A DNA stretch of 64,000 nucleotides, from NCBI GenBank assembly GCA_900316955.1, contig ONEX01000020.1, forward strand, positions 1-64,000, read 5' to 3'. This document shows, piece after piece, positions 50,940 through 58,391 of the stretch. Made by a program: the position numbers and the translations under genes. Source of the DNA: an uncultured Bacteroidales bacterium (GTDB lineage: Bacteria; Bacteroidota; Bacteroidia; Bacteroidales; UBA932). Position 1 is the stretch's first letter; the number at the start of each line of letters is the position of its first letter. The notes under the pieces were generated by a model. That model was given only the letters and a program-made list of their open reading frames with translations. It searched no databases and was not told the origin of the DNA.

Positions 50940-51698
50940 TTATAAGCGAACGGGAATGCCGGCTTCGGCGAGCTGGCGCTTGACTTCCGCCACGGTGTAC
51001 TGCCCATAGTGGAAGATGCTGGCGGCGAGGGCCGCATCGGCCTTGCCCTCGGTGAGGACGGCGGCGATGTCCGCCACGCTGCCGGCGCCGCCCGACGCGA
51101 TGACGGGTATGGCCAGGGTGTCGGACAGGGCTGCGTAAGAGTCGCAGGGATAGCCGTTCCGGGTGCCGTCGTGGTCCATGGACGTGAACAGAATCTCGCC
51201 GGCGCCGCGCTCCTCGGCCTCCTTGGCCCAGGAGAAGAGCTCCTTGTCGGAAGGGCGGCTTCCCCCGTGCGTCGTCGCGTGCCAGAGGCCGTCCGGGCAC
51301 GTTTTCGCGTCGATGGCCACGACGACGAACTGTCGGCCGTACTTGGCCGCGATCTCGCCGATGAGCTCCGGCCGGGCGATGGCGGCACTGTTCAGGGTGA
51401 TCTTGTCGGCCCCGGCGTCCAGCAGGCGCGACGCGTCGTCCAGGCTCCGGATGCCGCCGCCCACGGTGAAGGGGATGTTGACGGCCTCTCCGACCCGGGC
51501 GACCAGTTCCGCGAAGGTCTTCCGGCCTTCGAGCGTGGCGCTGATGTCCAGGTACACGAGTTCGTCGGCCCCTTCCAGGGCATAGCGGCGGCCGAGTTCC
51601 ACGGCGTCGCCCACGTCCTGCAGGCCGAGGAAGTTGATGCCTTTCACCACGCGGCCGTCCTTGACGTCCAGACAGGGGATTATCCGTTTTGCAAGCAT
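50940..51698 (-). CDS. hisF: imidazole glycerol phosphate synthase, cyclase subunit
   Basis: 252 aa (beta/alpha)8 barrel. MLAKRIIPCLDVKDGRVVKG carries catalytic Asp11; the second catalytic Asp is in IPVIASGGAG-proximal SMDHDGTRNGY. It condenses PRFAR with ammonia from HisH to IGP and AICAR. Overlaps hisA by 19 nt; one operon. Confidence 0.97.
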   Translation of the reverse strand: MLAKRIIPCLDVKDGRVVKGINFLGLQDVGDAVELGRRYALEGADELVYLDISATLEGRKTFAELVARVGEAVNIPFTVGGGIRSLDDASRLLDAGADKITLNSAAIARPELIGEIAAKYGRQFVVVAIDAKTCPDGLWHATTHGGSRPSDKELFSWAKEAEERGAGEILFTSMDHDGTRNGYPCDSYAALSDTLAIPVIASGGAGSVADIAAVLTEGKADAALAASIFHYGQYTVAEVKRQLAEAGIPVRL

Positions 51699-52405
51699 GT
51701 CGCTAAGTCTTTGAGCGTGATACGGTTCTCATAGATGGCCTTGCCCACGATGATGCCGGGCAGGCCCATTTCGTCCGCGCGGCGCACGTCGTCCAGCGAC
51801 GACACGCCGCCGCTGACGATCGTCGTCAGGTCCGGGAACCGTTCCAGCAACCCCTTGTAAAGGTCGAAGGACGGCCCCTGCAGCATTCCGTCGCGGGAAA
51901 TGTCCGTGACGATGGCGCGCTTCAGGCCGGCCGGCAGGAACGTGTTGATGAGTTCGTCCAGGCCGATGCCGCTGTCCTCGAGCCAGCCGCTCACGGCGGC
52001 CTTCCCGTCGCGGACGTCGGCCCCGAGGATGACCCGGGCGCCCCAGCGCGCCAGCCAGGCCGTCATCCGCGCCGGCTCCTTCGCCGCGATGCTGCCGATG
52101 ATGGCCTCGTCGGCGCCCGCGTTCCATACGGAAGCGAGCGCGTCGTCGTCCTTGATGCCGCCGCCCCATTCGAGCGTCAGGAGGCCCAGGGAGGCGATTT
52201 CCTCCAGGGTGCGGAGGTTCTTGGGCTTGGACGCCTTGGCGCCTTCCAGGTCCACGAGATGGAGCCTCCGGACGCCGCAATCGGCATAGGCCCGGGCCCA
52301 TTCGGCCGGGTCGCCGCCGTAATCTTTTTGCGTCGCATAGTCTCCCTGGGAGAGCCGCGTGCATTTGCCGCCGATGATGTCGATGGCCGGAATGATCTCG
52401 ATCAT
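51680..52405 (-). CDS. hisA: phosphoribosylformimino-5-aminoimidazole carboxamide ribotide isomerase
   Basis: 241 aa barrel paralogous to HisF. MIEIIPAIDIIGGKCTRLSQG contains catalytic Asp; TDISRDGMLQGPSFD holds the second Asp. The start at 52405 gives a 4-nt overlap with hisH. Carries out the Amadori rearrangement of ProFAR to PRFAR. Confidence 0.97.
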   Translation of the reverse strand: MIEIIPAIDIIGGKCTRLSQGDYATQKDYGGDPAEWARAYADCGVRRLHLVDLEGAKASKPKNLRTLEEIASLGLLTLEWGGGIKDDDALASVWNAGADEAIIGSIAAKEPARMTAWLARWGARVILGADVRDGKAAVSGWLEDSGIGLDELINTFLPAGLKRAIVTDISRDGMLQGPSFDLYKGLLERFPDLTTIVSGGVSSLDDVRRADEMGLPGIIVGKAIYENRITLKDLATCLQNG

Positions 52406-52992
52406 ATCGCCAGGAAGTTTTGGAGGATCTGTTCGCCCACGGAGCCGCTCTTTTCCGGATGGAATTGCGTCCCGTAGAAGTTCTCGTAGCGCAGCGCGGC
52501 GCTGAACATCACGCCCGCATACTTGCAGGTCGCGACCGTATCCGGGCACAGGCCGGCGTAGTAGGAATGGACAAAGTACACGTACGCGCCCGATTTCATA
52601 TCCTTGAACAGCTTGCCTTCCAGGTTCCCGAGGTCATTCCAGCCCATGTGCGGCACCTTGCAGCCGGGGGCGGGGGAGAAACGGCGCACGTGGGCGTCGA
52701 AAACGCCCAGGCAGGGCTTTCCGGGGGCTTCTTCGCTGTCCCGGCACAGCACCTGCATGCCCACGCAGATGCCCAGCACAGGCTGGCGCAGGGAGCGGAT
52801 GACGGCCGGCAGCCCGCGCTCCATGAGGTTGTCCATCGCGAGTGCGGCGTGGCCCACGCCCGGCAGGATGACCTTGTCCGCCTGGCGGATGGTGTCCGGG
52901 TCGGCCGTCACGCAGTAAGTCGCGCCCAGCCGGTCCAGGGCGTTCTCCAGCGACCGGAGATTGCCCATGTCATAGTCGATGATGGCGATCAT
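52402..52992 (-). CDS. hisH: imidazole glycerol phosphate synthase, glutaminase subunit
   Basis: 196 aa class I glutamine amidotransferase. IIDYDMGNLRS at the N-terminus, nucleophile Cys in LGICVGMQVL, and the His-x-Glu pair in FYGTQFHPEKSG. Supplies ammonia to HisF through the barrel. The start at 52992 is chosen for the conserved first strand; overlaps hisB by 4 nt. Confidence 0.97.
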   Translation of the reverse strand: MIAIIDYDMGNLRSLENALDRLGATYCVTADPDTIRQADKVILPGVGHAALAMDNLMERGLPAVIRSLRQPVLGICVGMQVLCRDSEEAPGKPCLGVFDAHVRRFSPAPGCKVPHMGWNDLGNLEGKLFKDMKSGAYVYFVHSYYAGLCPDTVATCKYAGVMFSAALRYENFYGTQFHPEKSGSVGEQILQNFLAI

Positions 52993-54056
52993 AGCGTTCC
53001 TTTGGATGAGGGGAGGGCGCCGTCGAACACATTGCGCCGGACGGCTTGGCGCAGGGCCCTGGCGAAGGCCTTGAAGACGGACTCGGCCAGGTGGTGGTTG
53101 TTCTCGCCTTCGGCTTCCACGCGGAGGTTGCAGCGGGCCGCCGAGCACAGCGACTTGAAGAAGTGAGGGAACATTTCCGTGGGGGTGTCGCCCACGTATT
53201 CGCGGGTGAAATCCACCTTCCACACGAAATCGGCCCTTCCTCCGAAATCAATGAGTACCATAGCCTTGCACTCGTCCATCGGAAGTACGAATCCATATCG
53301 TTCGATGCCCCGCTTGTCGCCCAGGGCCTGGCCGATGGCCTCGCCCAGGACGATGCCCACGTCTTCCATCGTGTGGTGCTCGTCCACCTCCAGGTCGCCC
53401 TGGCAGGAGACCGCGAGGCTCACGCCGCCGTGGTGCGGAATCTGCTCCAGCATGTGGTCGAAAAAGTGCAGCCCGGTGCTGATGCCGGACGGGCCTTTCC
53501 CATCCAGGTCCAGCGTCAGGGTGATGTTCGTCTCGCGGGTTTTCCGGGCGATGGTCACCTGCCGGGAACTGCTCCGGACGGCCTCGGCGATTTCCGCCCA
53601 GGTCATCGGCCCCACTTGCAGCGCCTTGGCGCCCAGGTTCCCGGCCAGCTTGACATCCGTCTCCCGGTCGCCGATGACAAAGCTCGCGGCGAGGTCGTAG
53701 GAACCATCCATATAGGCCCCGAGCATCCCCGTCCCGGGCTTCCGGGTGGGGGCGTTCTCGTGCGGGAAGGTCTTGTCGATCAGGATGTTGTCGAAGACGA
53801 TGCCTTCGCCTTTCAAGGTGTTCAGCATCAGGTTCTGGCAGGGCCAGAAAGTCTCTTCCGGGAAGGAAGGGGTGCCCAGCCCGTCCTGGTTGGAGACGAG
53901 GACGAGCTCGAATCCCAGGCCGGTCAGGGCCTTCAGGCCGGAGATCGCGCCGGGGACGAAGGCGAACTTGTCGAGGGCGTCGATCTGCTCGTCGGCGGGC
54001 TCCACGAGGATGGTGCCGTCCCGGTCGATGAAGAGGGCTTTTTTCAGGTCGCTCAT
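52989..54056 (-). CDS. hisB: bifunctional histidinol-phosphatase / imidazoleglycerol-phosphate dehydratase
   Basis: 355 aa. The N-terminal HAD phosphatase (about 1-165) has LFIDRDGTIL with the nucleophile Asp, and SNQDGLG. The C-terminal dehydratase (about 166-355) has FFDHMLEQIPHHGG, DEHHTMEDVGIVLG and related Mn-binding His/Glu. It catalyses steps 6 and 8 of the pathway. The fused form is usual in enterobacteria and Bacteroidetes. Overlaps hisC and hisH by 4 nt each. Confidence 0.96.
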   Translation of the reverse strand: MSDLKKALFIDRDGTILVEPADEQIDALDKFAFVPGAISGLKALTGLGFELVLVSNQDGLGTPSFPEETFWPCQNLMLNTLKGEGIVFDNILIDKTFPHENAPTRKPGTGMLGAYMDGSYDLAASFVIGDRETDVKLAGNLGAKALQVGPMTWAEIAEAVRSSSRQVTIARKTRETNITLTLDLDGKGPSGISTGLHFFDHMLEQIPHHGGVSLAVSCQGDLEVDEHHTMEDVGIVLGEAIGQALGDKRGIERYGFVLPMDECKAMVLIDFGGRADFVWKVDFTREYVGDTPTEMFPHFFKSLCSAARCNLRVEAEGENNHHLAESVFKAFARALRQAVRRNVFDGALPSSKGTL

Positions 54057-55084
54057 ACGGTGTAGCTGGCTAAAGCGTTCAACAGGGATTCGTTCTCTTC
54101 GGGCAGGCCCACGGTCAGGCGGAGGCAGCCCGCGCAGCCGGGCACCCGCGTCCGGTTCCGGACGATGATGCCCTTGCCCAGCAGATAATCATAGAGAGCG
54201 TTGGCGTCGTCCACCCTGACCAGGATGAAGTTCGCGTCGCTCAGGAACACCTGCTTCACGAAGGGGAAGCAGGGGAGGACGGAAGCTAATCTTTTTCTTT
54301 CATTGACAATCGTATTCACTTCATCGTCAATAGGTTTTTCAAGGAACTGAAAAGCCTTCTCCATCGCCGCCCGGCTCAGGTTGTAAGGGTACTTGACCAT
54401 GGACATCAGGCGGATGACCTCCTCGCTGGAGATGGCGAGGCCGATTCGGAGGCCGGCCATCGCCCGGGCCTTGGACAGGGTCTGGAGGACGATGAGATTG
54501 TCCCGGACCGTGGCCTCTTTCGCGAGGCTTCCTTTCTCCGAGAAATCCGCGTAGGCTTCGTCCACCACGACGACGCCGGGGAACCGGTCGCAGATGCCCA
54601 GCAGCTGCTTCAGCTCGAAGGCGTTGCCGGAAGGGTTGTTCGGCGAGCACAGGAAGATCACCTTGGTGCGCCTGTCGCAGGCGCCGAGGAGCGCCTCGCT
54701 GTCCAGGTTGAAATCCACGTCCAGGCGGATGCTGCGGACCTCGACGTCATTGATGGCCGCCGCCACGCCGTACATGCCGTAGCTGGGCGCCATGATGACG
54801 GCGTTGTCCTTTCCGGGCTCGCAGAAGATCCTGAATACCAGGTCGATGGCTTCATCGCTTCCGTTCCCGAGGAAGAGGTTCTTCACAGGGATGCCCTTGA
54901 TGCCGCCGATGCGGGCCTTGAGCTCCGCCTGGTGCGGGTCCGGATAGCGGTTGTAGCCGTTTTCATAGGGGCTCTCGTTGGCGTCCAGGAAGATGCCGAT
55001 GGGCCCGTCGTATTCGTCCCGTGCCGTCGAGTACGGGGTCAGGGCCGCGATGTTGGGCCTGACAAGGGGAGTGATCCGGCTCAT
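54053..55084 (-). CDS. hisC: histidinol-phosphate aminotransferase
   Basis: 343 aa fold-type I PLP aminotransferase. LDANESPYENGYNRYPDP near the N-terminus, GNGSDEAIDLVFR, SPNNPSGNAF, VVDEAYADFS, and the PLP lysine in LQTLSKARAMAGLRIG. It converts imidazole acetol phosphate to histidinol phosphate. ATGA overlaps on both sides. Confidence 0.96.
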   Translation of the reverse strand: MSRITPLVRPNIAALTPYSTARDEYDGPIGIFLDANESPYENGYNRYPDPHQAELKARIGGIKGIPVKNLFLGNGSDEAIDLVFRIFCEPGKDNAVIMAPSYGMYGVAAAINDVEVRSIRLDVDFNLDSEALLGACDRRTKVIFLCSPNNPSGNAFELKQLLGICDRFPGVVVVDEAYADFSEKGSLAKEATVRDNLIVLQTLSKARAMAGLRIGLAISSEEVIRLMSMVKYPYNLSRAAMEKAFQFLEKPIDDEVNTIVNERKRLASVLPCFPFVKQVFLSDANFILVRVDDANALYDYLLGKGIIVRNRTRVPGCAGCLRLTVGLPEENESLLNALASYTV

Positions 55085-56358
55085 TTTCCTTCGATTCTGA
55101 GGGTGACGGCGCGCGCGTGGGCGTCCAGCCCTTCGGCTTGCGCCATGTTGACGATGGTAGGGGCGAGGGATTCCAGTCCTTCGCGGGTGAGTTCCTGGAG
55201 GGTCATCTTCCGCATGAAGCTGTCCATGTTGACCCCGCTGCAGGAGAGGGCCCAGCCGCTGGTGGGCAGGGTGTGGTTCGTGCCGGAGGCATAGTCGCCG
55301 GCGCTCTCGGGGCTCCAGGGACCGACGAAGACGCTGCCCGCGGCCGTGATCTTATCGGCCACTTCCGCCGCGTTCTTCCAGGCGATGATCAGGTGCTCCG
55401 GGGCATAGGCCTCGGCGAAGTCGATGACGTCTTGAAGGCTCGGGAAAACGATGGCGTAGCTGTGAGCCAGGGAGCCTTCGACCTGCTCGTTACGGTGGAG
55501 CTGTTTCTTTTGATTCTCAACTTCTTGCAGGACCTTATCGGCATAATCCCTTTCGGTGGTGACGAGCACCGCCGTGCTGTCTTTTCCGTGCTCCGCCTGG
55601 GAGAGGAGATCGGCCGCCGCGAAGGCGGCGGGGGCGCTTCCGTCGGCCAGGACCATCACTTCCGACGGGCCGGCCGGCATGTCGATGGCGGTGTTCCGGC
55701 CGCTGACGATCTGCTTCGCGAGGGTGACCCACGGATTGCCCGGGCCGAAGATCTTGTCCACCTTCGGGACCGTCTCCGTGCCGAAGGCCATCGCGGCCAC
55801 GGCCTGGGCGCCGCCGACGCGGAAGATCCGCGTCACGCCGCACTCCCGCGCCGCGAACAGCACCTCCGGGGCGACGGAACCGTCTTTCCTACAGGGCGTG
55901 CACAGGATGCGGTCGCGGCAGCCGGCCAGGGCGGCCGGGACGGCGAGCATCAGCACGGTGGAGAACAGCGGCGCGCTGCCGCCGGGGATGTACAGGCCCA
56001 CGCGGCGGATTGGGACCGGCCGCTGGACGCATACGACACCGGGCGCCGTCTCCACGCGGATCTCGCGGGGGAGCTGCGCGCTGTGGAACGCCTCGACGTT
56101 CCGCTTCGCGGCGCGGATGGCTTCCTGCACCGCTTCCGAAACCTTCGCGCAAGCCGCATCAATCTCGGATTCAGTCACTTCCAGGGGCGCATCGACCTTG
56201 TCGATCTCCCGCATCAGCCGCTGCAGGGCGGCGTCGCCTTCGGTTTCCACGGCGCGGAGGATGGCTTCCACCCGCGGGCGGATGCCTTCGTAATCGACGC
56301 CTTGCCGCCGGGTCAGGGTGTCCCACGCCGACCGGGCCGGATTCTCGATGATTCTCAT
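55081..56358 (-). CDS. hisD: histidinol dehydrogenase
   Basis: 425 aa. Two successive NAD-dependent oxidations from histidinol to histidine. GLYIPGGSAPLFSTVLM, the zinc/catalytic region LLSQAEHGKDSTAVL, and the later segment APEHLIIAWKNA with a catalytic His are present; the C-terminus ends DAHARAVTLRIEG with another zinc His. The start at 56358 (MRIIENPAR) gives a 4-nt overlap with hisG and fits the family N-terminus; the longer frame is out-of-family. Confidence 0.96.
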   Translation of the reverse strand: MRIIENPARSAWDTLTRRQGVDYEGIRPRVEAILRAVETEGDAALQRLMREIDKVDAPLEVTESEIDAACAKVSEAVQEAIRAAKRNVEAFHSAQLPREIRVETAPGVVCVQRPVPIRRVGLYIPGGSAPLFSTVLMLAVPAALAGCRDRILCTPCRKDGSVAPEVLFAARECGVTRIFRVGGAQAVAAMAFGTETVPKVDKIFGPGNPWVTLAKQIVSGRNTAIDMPAGPSEVMVLADGSAPAAFAAADLLSQAEHGKDSTAVLVTTERDYADKVLQEVENQKKQLHRNEQVEGSLAHSYAIVFPSLQDVIDFAEAYAPEHLIIAWKNAAEVADKITAAGSVFVGPWSPESAGDYASGTNHTLPTSGWALSCSGVNMDSFMRKMTLQELTREGLESLAPTIVNMAQAEGLDAHARAVTLRIEGK

Positions 56359-57206
56359 AGGATGATCTTGTCTACGTCCATCACCAGGATGCCCTCGGCG
56401 CCGATGGCCTTGAGCTGGCGGACCTTCGTCCACAGGTCGGCGGCGTCGATGACCGAGTGCAGGGAACACCAGTCGGGGGATGCCAGCGGCATCACGGTCG
56501 GGCTCCGCATCGCCGGCAGGATCTGGATGGCCTCGTCCAGGGAAGCCCGGGGGATGTTCATCAGCATGTATTTCTTGCCGCGGCTGACGGTTTCCGAGTC
56601 GATGCGGAACAGGAGGTCGTCGATGATCGCCTGATCGTCCGCCGTCAGCGACTTGTTCGCGATGAGGACGGCCTCGGACTCGAAGACCGTCTCCACCTCG
56701 CGGAGACCGTTCGCGATGAGGGTGCTGCCGGAGGAGACGATGTCGAAGATGGCATCGGCGATGCCCACGGCGGGGCCGATTTCCACCGAACCGGTGATGA
56801 CCTCGATCCTGGCATCTATTCCTCTGTCAACCAGATATTTGCGGAGGATGTTCGGGTAGGAGGTGGCGATGCGGCGGCCGGAAAACCACTCGATGCCTTC
56901 GTAGTCCTCGCCCTTGGGGATGGCGAGGCTCAGGCGGCAGGCGCCGAAGCCGAGCCGCGCGATGACGGAGACGTCGGCCCCGCGTTCTTCCACCTCGTTC
57001 AGGCCCACGATGCCGAGGGTGGCGGTACCGCTTTCCACCACGTGCGGGATGTCGTCATCCCGGAGGTAGAGGGCTTCGATGGGGAAGGTCTGCGACTTGG
57101 AGAGCAGCTTCCGCTTGGGGGCGTCGACTTCGATGCCGATGCTTTGCAGGAGGGAGAGGCTCTCTTCGTTGAGCCGGCCCTTGGATTGGATCGCGATTCT
57201 GAGCAT
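56355..57206 (-). CDS. hisG: ATP phosphoribosyltransferase, long form
   Basis: 283 aa. MLRIAIQSKGRLNEESLSLL is the N-terminal domain; the PRPP loop is within EVITGSVEIGPAVGIADAIF. The length and a C-terminal ferredoxin-like domain (about 205-283) mark the long HisG that is feedback inhibited by histidine and needs no HisZ. First structural gene of the operon, reached only after the leader peptide and attenuator 30-160 nt upstream. Confidence 0.96.
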   Translation of the reverse strand: MLRIAIQSKGRLNEESLSLLQSIGIEVDAPKRKLLSKSQTFPIEALYLRDDDIPHVVESGTATLGIVGLNEVEERGADVSVIARLGFGACRLSLAIPKGEDYEGIEWFSGRRIATSYPNILRKYLVDRGIDARIEVITGSVEIGPAVGIADAIFDIVSSGSTLIANGLREVETVFESEAVLIANKSLTADDQAIIDDLLFRIDSETVSRGKKYMLMNIPRASLDEAIQILPAMRSPTVMPLASPDWCSLHSVIDAADLWTKVRQLKAIGAEGILVMDVDKIIL

Positions 57207-57234
57207 GTCTATTTGTTATTCGTTCTCTTCTCTA

Positions 57235-57265
57235 AAATAAAAAAGCCCGCCGTGGGGAGGGCAGG
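57235..57265 (-). terminator. his operon attenuator hairpin
   Basis: Minus strand: CCTGCC (57265-57260), loop CTCCCCAC, GGCGGG (57251-57246), then C and a run of T (TTTTTTATTTT). It ends 28 nt before hisG. An alternative pairing of CTGCCC (57264-57259) with GGGCGG (57313-57308, overlapping the leader stop codon) would preclude it. Confidence 0.85.
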
Positions 57266-57312
57266 TCTTCATCGGTTTTACCGCTTGTACGTATGTACAA
57301 CAAAGTTCCGCC

Positions 57313-57366
57313 CTAATCCATGGAGACCGGGTGATGATGGAGCTTGCTGATGTCGTTGCGGTTCAT
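57313..57366 (-). CDS. his operon leader peptide
   Basis: A 17-codon frame encoding MNRNDISKLHHHPVSMD, with three consecutive His codons (CAT CAT CAC), followed by TAG. It lies between a consensus promoter and an intrinsic terminator upstream of hisG, exactly the layout of a translation-coupled attenuator. When charged tRNA-His is scarce the ribosome should stall at the His codons and leave GGGCGG at the stop codon free to form the antiterminator. It is too short for ordinary gene callers. Confidence 0.88.
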   Translation of the reverse strand: MNRNDISKLHHHPVSMD

Positions 57367-57373
57367 ACTGTTG

Positions 57374-57404
57374 CAAAGTTAGTCATTTCTCCCGGCAATG
57401 CAAA
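57374..57404 (-). promoter_or_regulatory. his operon promoter
   Basis: Minus strand: TTTG (57404-57401), 19-nt spacer, TAACTTTG (57381-57374). The leader ATG is only 7 nt further, so the transcript starts almost at the leader peptide. Confidence 0.85.
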
Positions 57405-57647
57405 TGTTTCCGTAAAAAATTTTAATAATAGATCCCGGGCCGAGCCGTTGAAGGGAGCGCCCATTCCAGTCTGTCTATATCGTAATACGATATTAACATT
57501 TATGTTATTGATATAAACAATTATGTTATATTTATTAATAATAAGTAAGTTAAATGCAAAAAGGACAAGCGGAGTGCAAAAACAACAATTTCTCGTATTT
57601 CCGGGGTAATTTGATGTAAATCGAAAGGAAAATCAAGATAAATGTCT
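57405..57647. other. AT-rich divergent intergenic region with palindromes
   Basis: Between the his promoter and the arginase-like gene. A 17-bp palindrome, ATATCGTA-A-TACGATAT (57477-57493), is directly followed by TAACAT-TT-ATGTTA (57494-57507) and more AT-rich repeats to about 57550. It stands out in this GC-rich sequence. Possible operator or upstream element; no gene is seen. Confidence 0.6.
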
Positions 57648-57655
57648 TATCTTTG
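57648..57655 (+). promoter_or_regulatory. -7 box TATCTTTG abutting the arginase-like start
   Basis: TATCTTTG ends one base before ATGATG (57657-57662). If this is the -7 element, transcription starts at or inside the second ATG, giving a leaderless mRNA. No -33 TTTG at 19-21 nt. Confidence 0.5.
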
Positions 57656-57656
57656 A

Positions 57657-58391
57657 ATGATGAAACTGAGCCTTTTGATCGCCGATTTTACGGGCGTGTA
57701 TGCGGAGGAAGGTTTCCTGCAAAAGTTGCAGGAGCGAGGGGTTTCGTACCGGCTGGTCGGGCTGGGTGACATCGAAGGGACGACGTGTTACTGCGACCCG
57801 GACGCGGAGGCGGAAATCAGCCGCCGCCTTGTCCCGCAACCAGGGGAGCGGATGCGATGGATCGACAGCGGCGACTACCATTACGTCACTAGGATCCTCG
57901 CCGCCCGGGAGCAGGCTCCGTTCACCCTGGTGCTCGTGGACAACCACCCCGACGACCAGGCCCCGGCCTTCGGCGGCGTGCTCAGTTGCGGGAGCTGGGT
58001 GCGGGACCTCCGGGAAGCGAGCCCGATGCTGGAGGAGGTCTGGACCCTGGGTCCCGACCATCGGATCCGGAACGCCTCCGGGACGGTGGACCGGGAGCTG
58101 GAAGCGGGGATCGACGACCTGCTTGAAGCGGTGGAAGGAAAGCGCGTATACCTGTCCATTGACAAGGATGTCCTGGGCCGGGAATGGTCCCGGACGGACT
58201 GGAGCCAGGGAACGTACTCTCCGGCGCAGTTGAAGGGCTGGCTGGACGGCCTGCTGAAGCAGGAGCTCGTGGCGGTGGACCTTTGCGGCGAACTCTCTCC
58301 CGAGAAAGGGGCGACGCCGGAGGACCTTCGCGTCAATTTTGAATTGAATGTTGAACTACAGGAATTTATCCTGAGTTATTTGAAGAGATGA
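57657..58391 (+). CDS. arginase/agmatinase-fold (ureohydrolase-like) protein
   Basis: 244 aa. Three segments mirror the ureohydrolase metal site: DSGDYHY (in place of GGDHS), LVDNHPDDQ (DxHxD), and LSIDKDVLGREWSRTDW (SxDxDxxDP). About 60 residues shorter than arginases. Members of this offshoot, seen in several gut bacteria, have no established substrate as far as I know. Two adjacent ATGs (57657, 57660); the second is likelier if the mRNA is leaderless. It overlaps the next lipoprotein gene by an ATGA junction. The neighbouring his and gcv operons suggest nitrogen metabolism but prove nothing. Confidence 0.75.
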   Translation: MMKLSLLIADFTGVYAEEGFLQKLQERGVSYRLVGLGDIEGTTCYCDPDAEAEISRRLVPQPGERMRWIDSGDYHYVTRILAAREQAPFTLVLVDNHPDDQAPAFGGVLSCGSWVRDLREASPMLEEVWTLGPDHRIRNASGTVDRELEAGIDDLLEAVEGKRVYLSIDKDVLGREWSRTDWSQGTYSPAQLKGWLDGLLKQELVAVDLCGELSPEKGATPEDLRVNFELNVELQEFILSYLKR

